A DNA stretch of 64,000 nucleotides from Snodgrassella alvi (lineage in GTDB: Bacteria > Pseudomonadota > Gammaproteobacteria > Burkholderiales > Neisseriaceae), in assembly GCF_002777745.1 (NCBI RefSeq), contig NZ_MEIO01000048.1, positions 62,001 through 126,000 of the forward strand, written 5' to 3'. Made by a program: the position numbers and the translations under genes. Below, piece by piece: positions 1 to 7,932 of the stretch. Under the pieces are notes generated by a model. It was given only the letters and a program-made list of their open reading frames with translations, did not search any database and was not told where the DNA came from. Every line of letters starts with the position of its first letter. Position 1 is the stretch's first letter.

Positions 1-1
1 C

Positions 2-262
2 AATAATATCGTTCACATAGAAGTGGGCGGAGATGTATTACTGGCAGAAAAAATACTACAAGAAAAAGGATATCAGGTTAACAACCAGCTCAATAGCCTT
101 GAAATCTCAATTAACCAGAATGATCGCGACCCACGTGCGGAAATTGCCAAACTACTGGTCGAAAACAATATCCCCTTAATCGGCTTAAAGCTGACACATT
201 ACTCTCTGGAAGACTCATTTCTCAATACCATTAACAGCGATAATCAAAAAAGGGCTAACTAA
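2..262 (+). CDS. ABC transporter ATP-binding subunit, C-terminal fragment
   Basis: Only the last 86 residues are in the window; the reading frame is open from base 2, so the gene starts upstream of the window. No Walker motifs remain. What is visible is the small alpha/beta C-terminal extension that follows the nucleotide-binding domain in exporters of the bacitracin/multidrug type, ending in the pattern LTHYSLEDSFLNTI (compare the family signature 'LEDvFl'). The stop codon overlaps the start of the next gene by one base (TAATG), so the two are translationally coupled and form an ATPase-permease pair. The substrate cannot be read from this piece. Confidence 0.75.
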   Translation, partial: NNIVHIEVGGDVLLAEKILQEKGYQVNNQLNSLEISINQNDRDPRAEIAKLLVENNIPLIGLKLTHYSLEDSFLNTINSDNQKRAN

Positions 263-1062
263 TGAAATTACTGATTAATGAATGGCGTAAATACCTATTC
301 AACGTCCGCAGCGTAATTATCATACCTTTAATAATATTTATCTTATTAATTATTTATTTTAGCACAATAGGTTTTATATTTTCGAAGACAACACGCTCAC
401 TTTCCGTTGACGATTGTAACAAGGTATTTTTTTATGGCATAAATATTTGTTACTATTTTATCAATTTTATTGCTATTATTTATGCTTCCAGTATTCTGAG
501 CTCAGAAATATCCAGAGGTACAATTAAATTTATCCTCACACGTCCTTATCAACGTTACAAAATACTACTGGCAAAAATTGGAGCGATAACGATATTAATG
601 CCATTGATGCTGATTATATTTGTAATCTTCACTTTATTATTACAGTTACTAACACTACACCATTTGCCAGAACTTAGTATAATAATAAAATATACTAAGA
701 TATATAGCCTATACATATTAGGAATTACAATATTTTTTACTGCATTTGCTCTAATGCTTTCTTCTCTGACCAGCAGCCCCGCCTTTGTTACCGGTTGCTG
801 TATTGTGTATTATTTCTTTGCTGATGGTCTGTGGGCGTTAATCAATTTAATTTATCTTGACCTACCAACAGATGGATGGTTATATAAATTATGCCCTTTA
901 AATATAAAGAGCTATTTATTTAAATTAATGACAGATGCAATCGAAAACCCTATTCATAATGAATTCTATATAGCCTTACTGGTCGATATTGTCTATGGAT
1001 GCATTTTCTTTCTGATAGCTGTGCTGATATTCAGACGGCGTGATATTTCATTAGCCAGTTAA
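262..1062 (+). CDS. ABC-2 type transporter permease
   Basis: This 266-residue, strongly hydrophobic protein has about six membrane spans: one near residues 15-40, the rest between about 55 and 262. The loop after the second span contains SSEISRGTIKFILTRPYQRYKILLAKI, split here only for description: the block around residues 80-105 is the cytoplasmic coupling region typical of ABC-2 permeases (EISRGTIK, TRPYQR). It overlaps the upstream ATPase gene by one base and should be its membrane partner in an exporter. The sequence is AT-rich and low in charged residues. Substrate unknown; lantibiotic/multidrug-type export is the family's usual role. Confidence 0.8.
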   Translation: MKLLINEWRKYLFNVRSVIIIPLIIFILLIIYFSTIGFIFSKTTRSLSVDDCNKVFFYGINICYYFINFIAIIYASSILSSEISRGTIKFILTRPYQRYKILLAKIGAITILMPLMLIIFVIFTLLLQLLTLHHLPELSIIIKYTKIYSLYILGITIFFTAFALMLSSLTSSPAFVTGCCIVYYFFADGLWALINLIYLDLPTDGWLYKLCPLNIKSYLFKLMTDAIENPIHNEFYIALLVDIVYGCIFFLIAVLIFRRRDISLAS

Positions 1063-1350
1063 TTGCCATCTTACTCAAACCACATACAGGCCAGATTGTA
1101 AAAAACATTTTTAAATCATGAGTATCCAACCCACCTTTTCCAGTCTGGCCTTTGATGGTAATATTTTGTTTAAAATATATCAATATAATCCAAATTTGTA
1201 ACCATAAACTCTTGTAGTATATATACACAGAAAAATTATTAAATCTTTTGAGTAATGGCTGGTTTATTTCTTATATAATTTTTATTTCTATACTTTCGAA
1301 TATCTGATTTTAATCTATTACGCTTATAATGTTTTAAAAGTGGAGAAATT
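1063..1350. other. Intergenic region between ABC permease and retron RT remnant
   Basis: AT-rich, with no convincing gene. It holds a separated inverted repeat, AGGCCAGA at 1088-1095 and TCTGGCCT at 1144-1151, which could be a weak terminator for the permease gene. Nothing else is evident. Confidence 0.4.
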
Positions 1351-1470
1351 TCAATGTGAATTTTTTAACCTCTTCATCATTTTATCAGCACTTTTTGGAT
1401 GATATTTGCTATAATATAATACTCTTCCTTGAACACTTTCAAAATTTTTAACTACAAATTTCATATCCTA
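1351..1470 (-). pseudogene. Severed C-terminal tail of the retron reverse transcriptase
   Basis: After the TAG stop of the reverse transcriptase (1468-1470) the same reading frame stays open for another 39 codons and ends with TGA at 1351-1353. The tail reads DMKFVVKNFESVQGRVLYY and so on, with NFESVQGRVLYYSKYHP resembling the conserved last element of retron RTs (a Leu/x-Gly-x-Ile/Val-x-Tyr-Tyr/Ile block followed by an Asn/His-Pro). With the tail the protein would be about 313 residues, the usual length for retron RTs; without it 274. The simplest reading is a nonsense mutation. Readthrough of the amber codon, or a separate small product starting at the ATG at 1464, are alternatives. Confidence 0.6.
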
Positions 1471-2292
1471 TTCTTGAAAATGTTGCTCTAATTGATACAA
1501 AGCAGCTCTTATATTTGCTCTTTTTTTCTTTGGAATTGATAATTTTGATTTTACTATATTAATCTTGTTTACAGTAAGTGACCTAGTTTTACAACTAGGT
1601 GCTATTGATCTTTTTTCACTCTGTAAACTGAATTGATAAGCTCTTATCATTCCTACTACGATTCTATGTACTTCATTTATATCTTCTTTTGTTTTTTTAG
1701 ATAAGGAGGAAACACTTATATCATCAACAAATCTGGTATAAACAAAATTTTTATTTCTTAATTTTTGTACCACGTTAACTTCTGAACGATAAAAAACCAA
1801 ATTTGCAATATACGAACTACATGGAGAACCTTGCGGAACTTGATTATTGACGGTTGTTAACTTTGCCAGTACATGAGATACCTCTGCAGAAAAATGAAAA
1901 AAGTTCTTAAATATATCAAATACATGTTCATAAGTAATAGCAGTAAAGAATGATTGAATATCAAAATTACAAATAACTTCTGCATTTAAATGTTGAGATA
2001 TATTAGTGTAGGTATCTCTATTAGGAAGAGCTCCATGTAAAAAATCTGGATAAGAGACTACTTTAAATATTTTAGAATTTAATCTTTTAAGAAAATATTT
2101 TAATCGTGGTTCACATAAATAAATTGGTCGGGGTTTACCGTTAGATTTAAGTATTGGTATAGATCCTTCATAAAGAGAGTTTATATTTTCTAACAAATAA
2201 GTTATTTTATTACAATTAATATTAAGATGCTTGACTAAGGATTCGATTGACTGAATGCCAGCTAAGGGGGATTTAAATTGTAAATTAAGCAT
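1468..2292 (-). CDS. Retron-type reverse transcriptase, shortened by an in-frame TAG
   Basis: A 274-residue RNA-directed DNA polymerase of the retron type. Recognisable blocks in order: the fingers motif ILKSNGKPRPIYLCEPRLK (about residues 48-67), HGALP near 87, the motif A aspartate in NFDIQSFF (about 109-116), the motif B block VPQGSPCSSYIANL (about 155-168), and the catalytic YTRFVDDISVS (about 186-196), where FVDD replaces the more usual YADD. The C-terminal part has LSIPKKKRANIRAALYQLE, the thumb element of retron RTs. The start ATG overlaps the end of the HTH gene by 8 bases. It lies in one operon with a 74-aa protein, an HTH protein and a candidate msr-msd RNA. The stop appears premature: the frame continues with a typical C-terminal motif. 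Activity is therefore uncertain. Confidence 0.85.
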   Translation of the reverse strand: MLNLQFKSPLAGIQSIESLVKHLNINCNKITYLLENINSLYEGSIPILKSNGKPRPIYLCEPRLKYFLKRLNSKIFKVVSYPDFLHGALPNRDTYTNISQHLNAEVICNFDIQSFFTAITYEHVFDIFKNFFHFSAEVSHVLAKLTTVNNQVPQGSPCSSYIANLVFYRSEVNVVQKLRNKNFVYTRFVDDISVSSLSKKTKEDINEVHRIVVGMIRAYQFSLQSEKRSIAPSCKTRSLTVNKINIVKSKLSIPKKKRANIRAALYQLEQHFQE

Positions 2293-2566
2293 TATTTTTA
2301 ATCGAATTAATTATTTGTTCATCAAAAAGTTTTGCAATATTTGGCGATAAATTTAATTCACGCTTATCTGATGCTAAATATACTAAAATTTCGATAGGTA
2401 CACCTAGAGAGTTAGAAATTTTTTCAATAGTATCTAGAGTAGGCTTTCTTTTATTATTCTCTATCAATGAAAGATAGGATTGGGATAAATTAGTCCGATT
2501 TTGCAACTCTTCTAATGAGATATCTTTTAATACTCTACAAAATTTTATTGCTTTACCGATATTCAT
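2285..2566 (-). CDS. XRE-family helix-turn-helix protein, retron accessory
   Basis: A 93-residue DNA-binding protein. Residues about 5-60 form an XRE/Cro-C1 HTH: ISLEELQNRTNLSQSYLSLIE followed by N-x-K-R-K-P-T-L-D-T-IEKIS, the classic recognition-helix and wing pattern. The start at 2566 is chosen because it precedes the HTH at the normal distance and has TGGAAAA upstream; an upstream in-frame start would add 26 residues overlapping the previous gene. The gene overlaps the RT start by 8 bases. Retron class VI in the published retron typing is defined by an HTH accessory protein next to the RT, so this fits; the class assignment is from memory. It may be the effector, or a repressor of the locus. 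Confidence 0.8.
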   Translation of the reverse strand: MNIGKAIKFCRVLKDISLEELQNRTNLSQSYLSLIENNKRKPTLDTIEKISNSLGVPIEILVYLASDKRELNLSPNIAKLFDEQIINSIKNNA

Positions 2567-2603
2567 TAATATTTTCCAAAACGAATGTAGGGCCTGCCCA
2601 TAT

Positions 2604-2828
2604 TTAGCTGAAGTATTTTTCAATTGCCTCACTGATGACCTCAATAATATCCATTACTTTCGCTATACCATTTAAATATGGCAGTAATGAAAACTTACTT
2701 TTGTCTTCTTTCAGTTGCAAAAGAAAACCTTCTAGCTCTTTCCGAGCAGGGTCGCTAATCGTATTCGACTTATCTGCAAGAATTTTTTCAATCAAACAAA
2801 TAAGGTCTTTAATTTCATTTTGTTTCAT
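2604..2828 (-). CDS. Small acidic/lysine-rich protein in the retron operon
   Basis: A 74-residue protein that I do not recognise. It is charged and predicted mostly helical, with regularly spaced Leu/Ile (IKDLICLIEKIL; RKELEGFLLQLKEDK; VMDIIEVISEAIEKYF), which would suit helix-helix packing or dimerisation. The start has a good ribosome-binding site, GGAG five bases before the ATG. It is the first protein encoded after the candidate msr-msd RNA, and the gap to the HTH gene is 37 bases, so the three proteins are probably co-transcribed. A role as a second accessory factor (effector or antitoxin-like partner of the HTH protein) is inference from position only. Confidence 0.6.
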   Translation of the reverse strand: MKQNEIKDLICLIEKILADKSNTISDPARKELEGFLLQLKEDKSKFSLLPYLNGIAKVMDIIEVISEAIEKYFS

Positions 2829-2881
2829 AAAATCTCCATAAGTTAATATAAACTGGGCAAAACACCTGCCCTGGCGATTTC

Positions 2882-3107
2882 AAGTATTGTTGCCGGTTTA
2901 GTACGATTAGCAACCACAGAAGCCCACCTACACACGTTACGTCCAGACCCTGGCACTTTTTATATATGCTCAACTACTACCGACCGTCTTCCGCTATCCA
3001 GTTTACTTCGGACGACGAACTACGCCTGTTGCTCGCTGAAGCTGACATATAAAGCAAATATCCACAATGTGGCACCCAAAATGGGTTAATTCTCCACAAC
3101 AATACTT
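2882..3107 (-). ncRNA. Candidate retron msr-msd RNA
   Basis: The segment is bounded by an exact 11-bp inverted repeat: AAGTATTGTTG (read on the minus strand at 3107-3097) and CAACAATACTT (2892-2882). Retron RNAs are flanked by just such a pair (a1/a2). Just inside a1 are two small hairpins, ACCCA/TGGGT (3086-3082 with 3078-3074) and CCAC/GTGG (3072-3069 with 3065-3062), as in an msr. Further on, AGCAAC (3033-3028) can pair with GTTGCT (2914-2909), and GTCC-type inner pairs (3014-3010 with 2944-2940) suggest the long msd stem. It sits 54 bases before the first protein gene of the operon and downstream of a consensus promoter. The branching guanosine and the exact DNA ends cannot be fixed from sequence alone. 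Confidence 0.75.
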
Positions 3108-3171
3108 AAAACTAAGAGATTCAAAATAAAATTAAAGATCGAAATGGACGGTTCATCCATCAATGAAAGTT

Positions 3172-3199
3172 ATTATATACAGCCCCTAGAAACTGTCAA
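3172..3199 (-). promoter_or_regulatory. Perfect-consensus sigma-70 promoter for the retron operon
   Basis: On the minus strand, TTGACA (3199-3194), a 16-base spacer, and TATAAT (3177-3172). Transcription would begin near 3165, about 58 bases before the a1 repeat of the candidate msr-msd RNA. Both hexamers match consensus exactly, so strong, mostly constitutive transcription is expected unless the HTH protein represses it. Confidence 0.75.
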
Positions 3200-3454
3200 T
3201 ATTATTTACTATTAGTAATAATATTGATATCACAAAATTTAAATTTTTAATCTCAAATAGATTTTTATTTAATTTATTAGATAAAATTTCCTCTACAAAA
3301 TTTACCTTAATAGATCATAATCAATATCTTATTTAGAAGCAGAATATTGATGAGAAAGTCTATATAATGTTTAATTTAAAGCTGCATCTATCTGTATAAT
3401 TATTAATACTTTTTCTATGCAGAACGGTTTATTAGCTAGGATAAGGGAGACAAT

Positions 3455-4426
3455 ATGTGTAATCAATTACCGGTTCAGCCGGAATATACGCTGGGTAATT
3501 CGGCTATTTATAGCCGGCATCTGCCCACGATTAAGCAACTGCAATATTTTCTGGCGGTATGTGAGGAAGGCAATTTTCGCAAGGCTGCCAGCAGGCTGGG
3601 GATAAGCCAGCCACCACTATCCATGCAAATTAAGACGCTGGAAGAAAAACTGCAAACCACACTATTTGTACGCAATACCCGTTATGTGCTGCTTACTGCA
3701 CAGGGCAGGCAATTTCGAGATAAGGCCAGAAGCTGGCTGCAAGGTTTATCGCTGACAATAAGCAATATCAACCCCTACTCTGCTGACCGGTTAACAATTG
3801 GTATTACTAAAATTCTGGGATTTAATTTTATTCCGCTGTTCTATGAATTTAGTAGCCGTTTTCAGCAGCACATTGATTTGTTGCAGCAGGACTATTCTTC
3901 TAAGGAGCTACTGGCTGAATTCAATAAAAATAATATTGATTTGGTGATTATTTCTGATTATAAACATGATAGTCATCAGGCCGGCAGTTTATTTGTCTAT
4001 CAGGAAACCATGCTGCTGGCTTTACCGGAAAACCATCCGGCCTGTGCGCAGGAAAAAATAGATTTAAATACAGTGGTGGATTTACCTTTATACTGGTGCA
4101 AACGCTATCAGAATCCAGCTTTATACGACCGGATGCAAAAAATAATTAGCAAATTACCCACTCCGCTGGTATTGCAGCAGAAATTGCATAATTTTTTAAC
4201 TATGCTGATGGAAATAGCCATGGGCAGGGGTATGCTGTTGCTGCCAGCATCAATGGCACAGGCTCATGTGCAGGGAGTGGTGTATAAAAAGCTGACTGCA
4301 AAATATGAGCAGCAGCTATTGATGGATATGCATCTTCTCTGGCATAAGTCTGCGGCAGAAAACACGACTATTAATGCGATGATTGAGTACTTTAAGCTTC
4401 ACCATACGGCCTCGGTGGCATTATAA
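3455..4426 (+). CDS. LysR-family transcriptional regulator
   Basis: A 323-residue regulator. After an N-terminal extension of about 22 residues comes the LysR winged HTH: LPTIKQLQYFLAVCEEGNF, then RKAASRLGISQPPLSMQIK and LEEKL (about residues 28-80). The remainder is the co-inducer-binding domain with two alpha/beta lobes. The start at 3455 has AAGGGAG upstream and no other in-frame ATG lies before the HTH. It is followed on the same strand by an aldo/keto reductase gene about 200 bases on, a plausible target, though LysR proteins more often control divergent genes; the divergent neighbour here is the retron. Inducer unknown. Confidence 0.85.
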   Translation: MCNQLPVQPEYTLGNSAIYSRHLPTIKQLQYFLAVCEEGNFRKAASRLGISQPPLSMQIKTLEEKLQTTLFVRNTRYVLLTAQGRQFRDKARSWLQGLSLTISNINPYSADRLTIGITKILGFNFIPLFYEFSSRFQQHIDLLQQDYSSKELLAEFNKNNIDLVIISDYKHDSHQAGSLFVYQETMLLALPENHPACAQEKIDLNTVVDLPLYWCKRYQNPALYDRMQKIISKLPTPLVLQQKLHNFLTMLMEIAMGRGMLLLPASMAQAHVQGVVYKKLTAKYEQQLLMDMHLLWHKSAAENTTINAMIEYFKLHHTASVAL

Positions 4427-4622
4427 AGGCTTTGCATACCGCTATGCTAAAAGATACTTTAGTTTGATATGTTTTTTATATCAATAATTTTGTATTTCTC
4501 TTCTCAAGTTGAATTATTTACTATCAATACCAGCAATAAAGCATCTGCCTAACTTGAACTAAGTATAAGGAATACTGGATAAAGCAATTCAGGCACAATT
4601 AATTCTGATAGGATAATAAATA

Positions 4623-5630
4623 ATGACTCATTCTTTACCCCAACGAAAACTTGGTCAGCATCTTACTGTCTCAGCCATTGGCTATGGCGCTATGGGACTG
4701 AGCGAATTCTATGGTGCTGTGGAGACAGCACATGCACAAAAGATATTGCAACAAGTAATTGATTATGGTGTTACTTTGATAGACACAGCGGATATGTATG
4801 GCCACGGTGAAAATGAAAAGCTGATTGGTTCGGTATTGAAAACGCTGCCTGATTCTACCCGCGCGCAGCTCACTATTGCCACTAAATGCGGTATTGATAG
4901 AAGTAATACCACCGGCTATAGTCGCAATATCAATAATCGTCCGGAATACATTAAGCAGTGCTGTGATGATTCTCTGGCCAGACTGGGTATTGAGCAAATT
5001 GATTTATTTTATATTCACCGCATTGATCCCGATACGGCGATTGAGGATACGATGCAGGCTCTGGCTGAGCTGGTACAGGCCGGCAAGATTGCCCATATTG
5101 GTTTGTGTGAGGTTTCTGCTTCGGTTTTGCAGCGTGCCTGTACTATTTATCCAGTTGATGTGGTGCAAACTGAATATTCGCTGTGGACACGTGATATTGA
5201 AGATGAATTACTGCCTTTGCTGAAAAAATCAAATATCGGTCTGGTGCCCTATTCGCCACTGGGACGCGGTTTTCTCACTGGCCAGATTCAGAATAAGGAA
5301 GATTTGGCCGAAAATGATTTCCGCCGTACCAATCCGCGCTTTCAAGATAGCAATCTGGAACATAATAAACGGCTGCTACAAGCATTAGAACCCATGACTA
5401 TCAAATACAATTGTACTATGGGGCAGATTGCGCTGGCATGGTTGCTGGCACAATGGGCACATATTGTACCGATTCCGGGTACCAAAAATGAGAAATACTT
5501 GCGCGAAAATAATCAGGCCAGCTTGTTGCAATTAGAAGAATCGGATGTCAATCTATTAAATGATCTGAAAAACAGTATTCAAATTCAAGGAGAACGGTAT
5601 ACGCCTGAAGGAATGAAAGGTATCTTCTGA
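4623..5630 (+). CDS. Aldo/keto reductase
   Basis: A 335-residue NADPH-dependent oxidoreductase of the AKR superfamily with a TIM barrel. The catalytic tetrad is visible: Asp54 and Tyr59 in DTADMYGHGENEKLIG, Lys88 in ATKCG, and His132 in YIHRID. The C-terminal cofactor-binding strand has VPIPGTK (about residues 287-293), a family signature. The length matches AKRs of the YajO/AKR11-13 type. The natural carbonyl substrate cannot be deduced. It stands alone, about 200 bases after a LysR gene and convergent with a zinc dehydrogenase gene on the other strand. Confidence 0.9.
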   Translation: MTHSLPQRKLGQHLTVSAIGYGAMGLSEFYGAVETAHAQKILQQVIDYGVTLIDTADMYGHGENEKLIGSVLKTLPDSTRAQLTIATKCGIDRSNTTGYSRNINNRPEYIKQCCDDSLARLGIEQIDLFYIHRIDPDTAIEDTMQALAELVQAGKIAHIGLCEVSASVLQRACTIYPVDVVQTEYSLWTRDIEDELLPLLKKSNIGLVPYSPLGRGFLTGQIQNKEDLAENDFRRTNPRFQDSNLEHNKRLLQALEPMTIKYNCTMGQIALAWLLAQWAHIVPIPGTKNEKYLRENNQASLLQLEESDVNLLNDLKNSIQIQGERYTPEGMKGIF

Positions 5631-5673
5631 ATTTAGGCATACTTATTTCTGAGTAAGTGAATAAGCAGTAACT

Positions 5674-5705
5674 ACCTCGCCACTGGATTTAATCTGTGGC
5701 GGGGT
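5674..5705. terminator. Hairpin between convergent reductase genes
   Basis: ACCTCGCCAC (5674-5683) pairs with GTGGCGGGGT (5696-5705) with one T-G pair and a 12-base loop. It lies between the aldo/keto reductase stop and the convergent dehydrogenase stop, so it could end transcription from either side. The run of T residues after it is short. Confidence 0.5.
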
Positions 5706-5714
5706 ACTGTTAAA

Positions 5715-6755
5715 TCAATGGCTGATAATTAATAATGATTTAATTGCCTGACGCTGATCCATTGCCTGATAGGCAGCCTGAATATCGGCTAAGTCAAAGC
5801 GCTGGTTAAAGACTTTGCCCGGCTGAATTTCTTCATTCAAAACTGCTTGTAGCAACAGGTTTTTATCATATGTGGTAACGCTGGCAATACCACCACGCAC
5901 ACCTATATTACGCCAGAAAATATCGCCGGTATTGATTTCAGTCTGCTGTGGTACGCCTACACAGCCAACAATGGCGCCCGAGCGCGCGACTGCAATGGCT
6001 GTTTGTAAAGCTTGTTTGGTACCTACACATTCCAGTACGGCATCTGCTCCAGCCTGACTGGTGAGCGCTAATACTTTTTCAACTGCATCATCACCTCGTT
6101 CCGGTACTATATCGGTAGCACCGAACTCCTGCGCCAGTTGTGCTCTGTCCGGATGCCGACTCATGGCAATAATACGTTCTGCACCACGCAATTTCGCTGC
6201 AATGACACCACACAGGCCAACTGCACCATCTCCCATGACAACTACGGTATCACCGTTTTTGACTTCGGCACTGGCCGCTGCATGATAGCCGGTAGCCATA
6301 ACATCAGCTAAGGTGAGCAATGAATTCAGCACGCTATCGGAATAATCCTGTGGCTGGCCGGGAATTTTAACCAGCGCCCAGTCTGCATTGCTAAAACGCA
6401 GATATTCTCCCTGATAGCCACCATTGCCGCTCTGCTCCTGATTCTGGCAATTGCCGTCAAACCCGGCCTTGCAGGCAGCACAATGTCCACAGCCATGGGT
6501 AAAGGGTACAATAACAAAATCACCGCTCTCGATATGCGTCACTGCATGGCCTACAGCTTCGACGATACCGATGGCTTCATGCCCGACGGGGCTTTCGGTT
6601 TTGCGCTGGCTGATTCCGCGAAACCACCATAAATCTGAACCACAAACACAGGCACGGACAATACGGATAATGGCATCGGTAGGCTGCTGGATAACAGGTT
6701 TATCCATTTCTCGTATGGCTACTTCACCGGGCGCAACAAATACTGCTACTTTCAT
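5715..6755 (-). CDS. Zinc-dependent medium-chain alcohol dehydrogenase
   Basis: A 346-residue MDR-family dehydrogenase. Catalytic zinc ligands are Cys38 (in ACVCGSD) and the GHE motif with His59-Glu60. Structural zinc ligands are Cys89, Cys92, Cys95 and Cys103 (in THGCGHCAACKAGFDGNC). The Rossmann dinucleotide motif GDGAVG lies near residue 175, followed by a strand ending with MSRHPDR, where the Arg residues suggest NADP. It converts an alcohol to an aldehyde or ketone or the reverse; the substrate is unknown. It stands alone and is convergent with the aldo/keto reductase. Confidence 0.9.
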   Translation of the reverse strand: MKVAVFVAPGEVAIREMDKPVIQQPTDAIIRIVRACVCGSDLWWFRGISQRKTESPVGHEAIGIVEAVGHAVTHIESGDFVIVPFTHGCGHCAACKAGFDGNCQNQEQSGNGGYQGEYLRFSNADWALVKIPGQPQDYSDSVLNSLLTLADVMATGYHAAASAEVKNGDTVVVMGDGAVGLCGVIAAKLRGAERIIAMSRHPDRAQLAQEFGATDIVPERGDDAVEKVLALTSQAGADAVLECVGTKQALQTAIAVARSGAIVGCVGVPQQTEINTGDIFWRNIGVRGGIASVTTYDKNLLLQAVLNEEIQPGKVFNQRFDLADIQAAYQAMDQRQAIKSLLIISH

Positions 6756-7261
6756 GGTTATCTTTCCTTAGCTGTTGAATTAAATCATCTTTGCCGTTAG
6801 TTTATAGCGGTTTAATCATCATACCATGCCAGCTGATAAAGAATAGATTCGTTTTGGTTATGATATTTTAGACTGTGGCTTATAGCAGGTATTGATGGAA
6901 CAACAATGCTATTGCTACAGATAAGATATTAGATACACAAAATACTTTTAATTAACGGATTAAACATTAATTTTATATATTCTGATATATTTAGATTTAT
7001 GCTTCTGTTTATATTCACTTGGCCTGATTTGTATAGTACTCATGTGTTATTACTAACTGAATCTGATGCAGTTATATTGTGGCAACTATGCTATGGATAT
7101 GTTTTTTTGTGTATGATTATGTCAAATATTATGTTGTTAATCAGTGCATATGGCAGAAAAAATTAATTGTGTTTCTATTATATACCGCTATATTATTTAT
7201 ATATTCAAAAATAAATAATATTTTTATTCCTAAATTATTATCATTCTATTAATGAGTTTAT
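6756..7261. other. AT-rich divergent intergenic region
   Basis: The 500 bases separate the dehydrogenase (minus) from the CHAP protein gene (plus). The stretch is very AT-rich and includes one short open frame (6999-7166), listed separately. No clear operator or terminator was found. Confidence 0.4.
6999..7166 (+). CDS. Possible 55-aa hydrophobic protein
   Basis: An ATG-initiated frame of 55 codons with a strongly hydrophobic second half (LWQLCYGYVFLCMIMSNIM) that would form one membrane helix and a basic end (AYGRKN). There is no good ribosome-binding site, and AT-rich DNA readily gives such frames by chance. Position, 95 bases before a peptidoglycan-type amidase gene, raises the thought of a small membrane partner, but this is speculation. 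Confidence 0.25.
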   Translation: MLLFIFTWPDLYSTHVLLLTESDAVILWQLCYGYVFLCMIMSNIMLLISAYGRKN

Positions 7262-7852
7262 ATGGCTAATAGATATAAAAAAAGTGTCGTATTGTTTTTG
7301 GGTTTATCACTATTTAGTTTTATTGTTTATGCTCAGTTTTTTGATCAAAGACAAACAGGTGCACAAGAGGTTGGTCAGGTTGTCGATCAGTTTAATGGTG
7401 TCAATGTATATTACAATGGGCAAATAAGTCATGTTAGCGGGCGTAATCTAACTAAGGATGGTTACAATTTAGGACAAAAATATCAATGTGTTGAATTTGT
7501 AAAACGCTATTATTATGAGCGTTTCAAGCATAAAATGCCCGATAGCTATGGCCATGCTAAAGATTTTTTTGATGCTTCGATTGCCGATGGCCATATTAAT
7601 CCAAAGCGTAATTTGCTACAGTTTCATAATGGTTCGCCAACTCAGCCAAAAGTTGATGATATTATCGTTTTGGCTGGTCGCAAATATGGTCATGTTGCCA
7701 TTATAAGTAAGGTTAGTAATAATGAAATTGAAATTGTGCAACAGAATCCAGGCCCTAACACGAGCAGTCGCGCTACTTATCCATTAATTTATAAAGATGG
7801 ATTATGGAAGATTGATAATTTCCGTGTATTGGGCTATTTACGTAAAATCTGA
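7262..7852 (+). CDS. CHAP-domain cysteine amidase, membrane-anchored or secreted
   Basis: A 196-residue protein with an N-terminal hydrophobic helix (SVVLFLGLSLFSFIVYA, about residues 8-24) acting as signal peptide or anchor. The rest is a CHAP/NlpC-P60-like cysteine amidase: catalytic Cys76 in YQCVEFVKRYY and His144 in KYGHVAIIS. The C-V-E-F-V/A-R-R-Y-like block also occurs in the amidase domain of glutathionylspermidine synthase, so the substrate could be a peptidoglycan peptide or an amide such as glutathionylspermidine; export favours the wall. The gene is noticeably AT-rich compared with neighbours, and stands alone, convergent with pcm. There is no secretion system nearby to suggest an antibacterial effector. 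Confidence 0.75.
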   Translation: MANRYKKSVVLFLGLSLFSFIVYAQFFDQRQTGAQEVGQVVDQFNGVNVYYNGQISHVSGRNLTKDGYNLGQKYQCVEFVKRYYYERFKHKMPDSYGHAKDFFDASIADGHINPKRNLLQFHNGSPTQPKVDDIIVLAGRKYGHVAIISKVSNNEIEIVQQNPGPNTSSRATYPLIYKDGLWKIDNFRVLGYLRKI

Positions 7853-7932
7853 AGTCATGACTATCGATGCTTAGTACGCCATTGATTCAAGCAGCTACAT
7901 TGATATACGCCTGCTGGAATTGCAATTAATAT

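Noticed and set aside
1030-1039. Exact Neisseria DNA-uptake word GCCGTCTGAA (minus strand) at the end of the ABC permease gene
   Set aside because: Only one exact copy was noticed in the window, inside a coding region; a single 10-mer can be chance.
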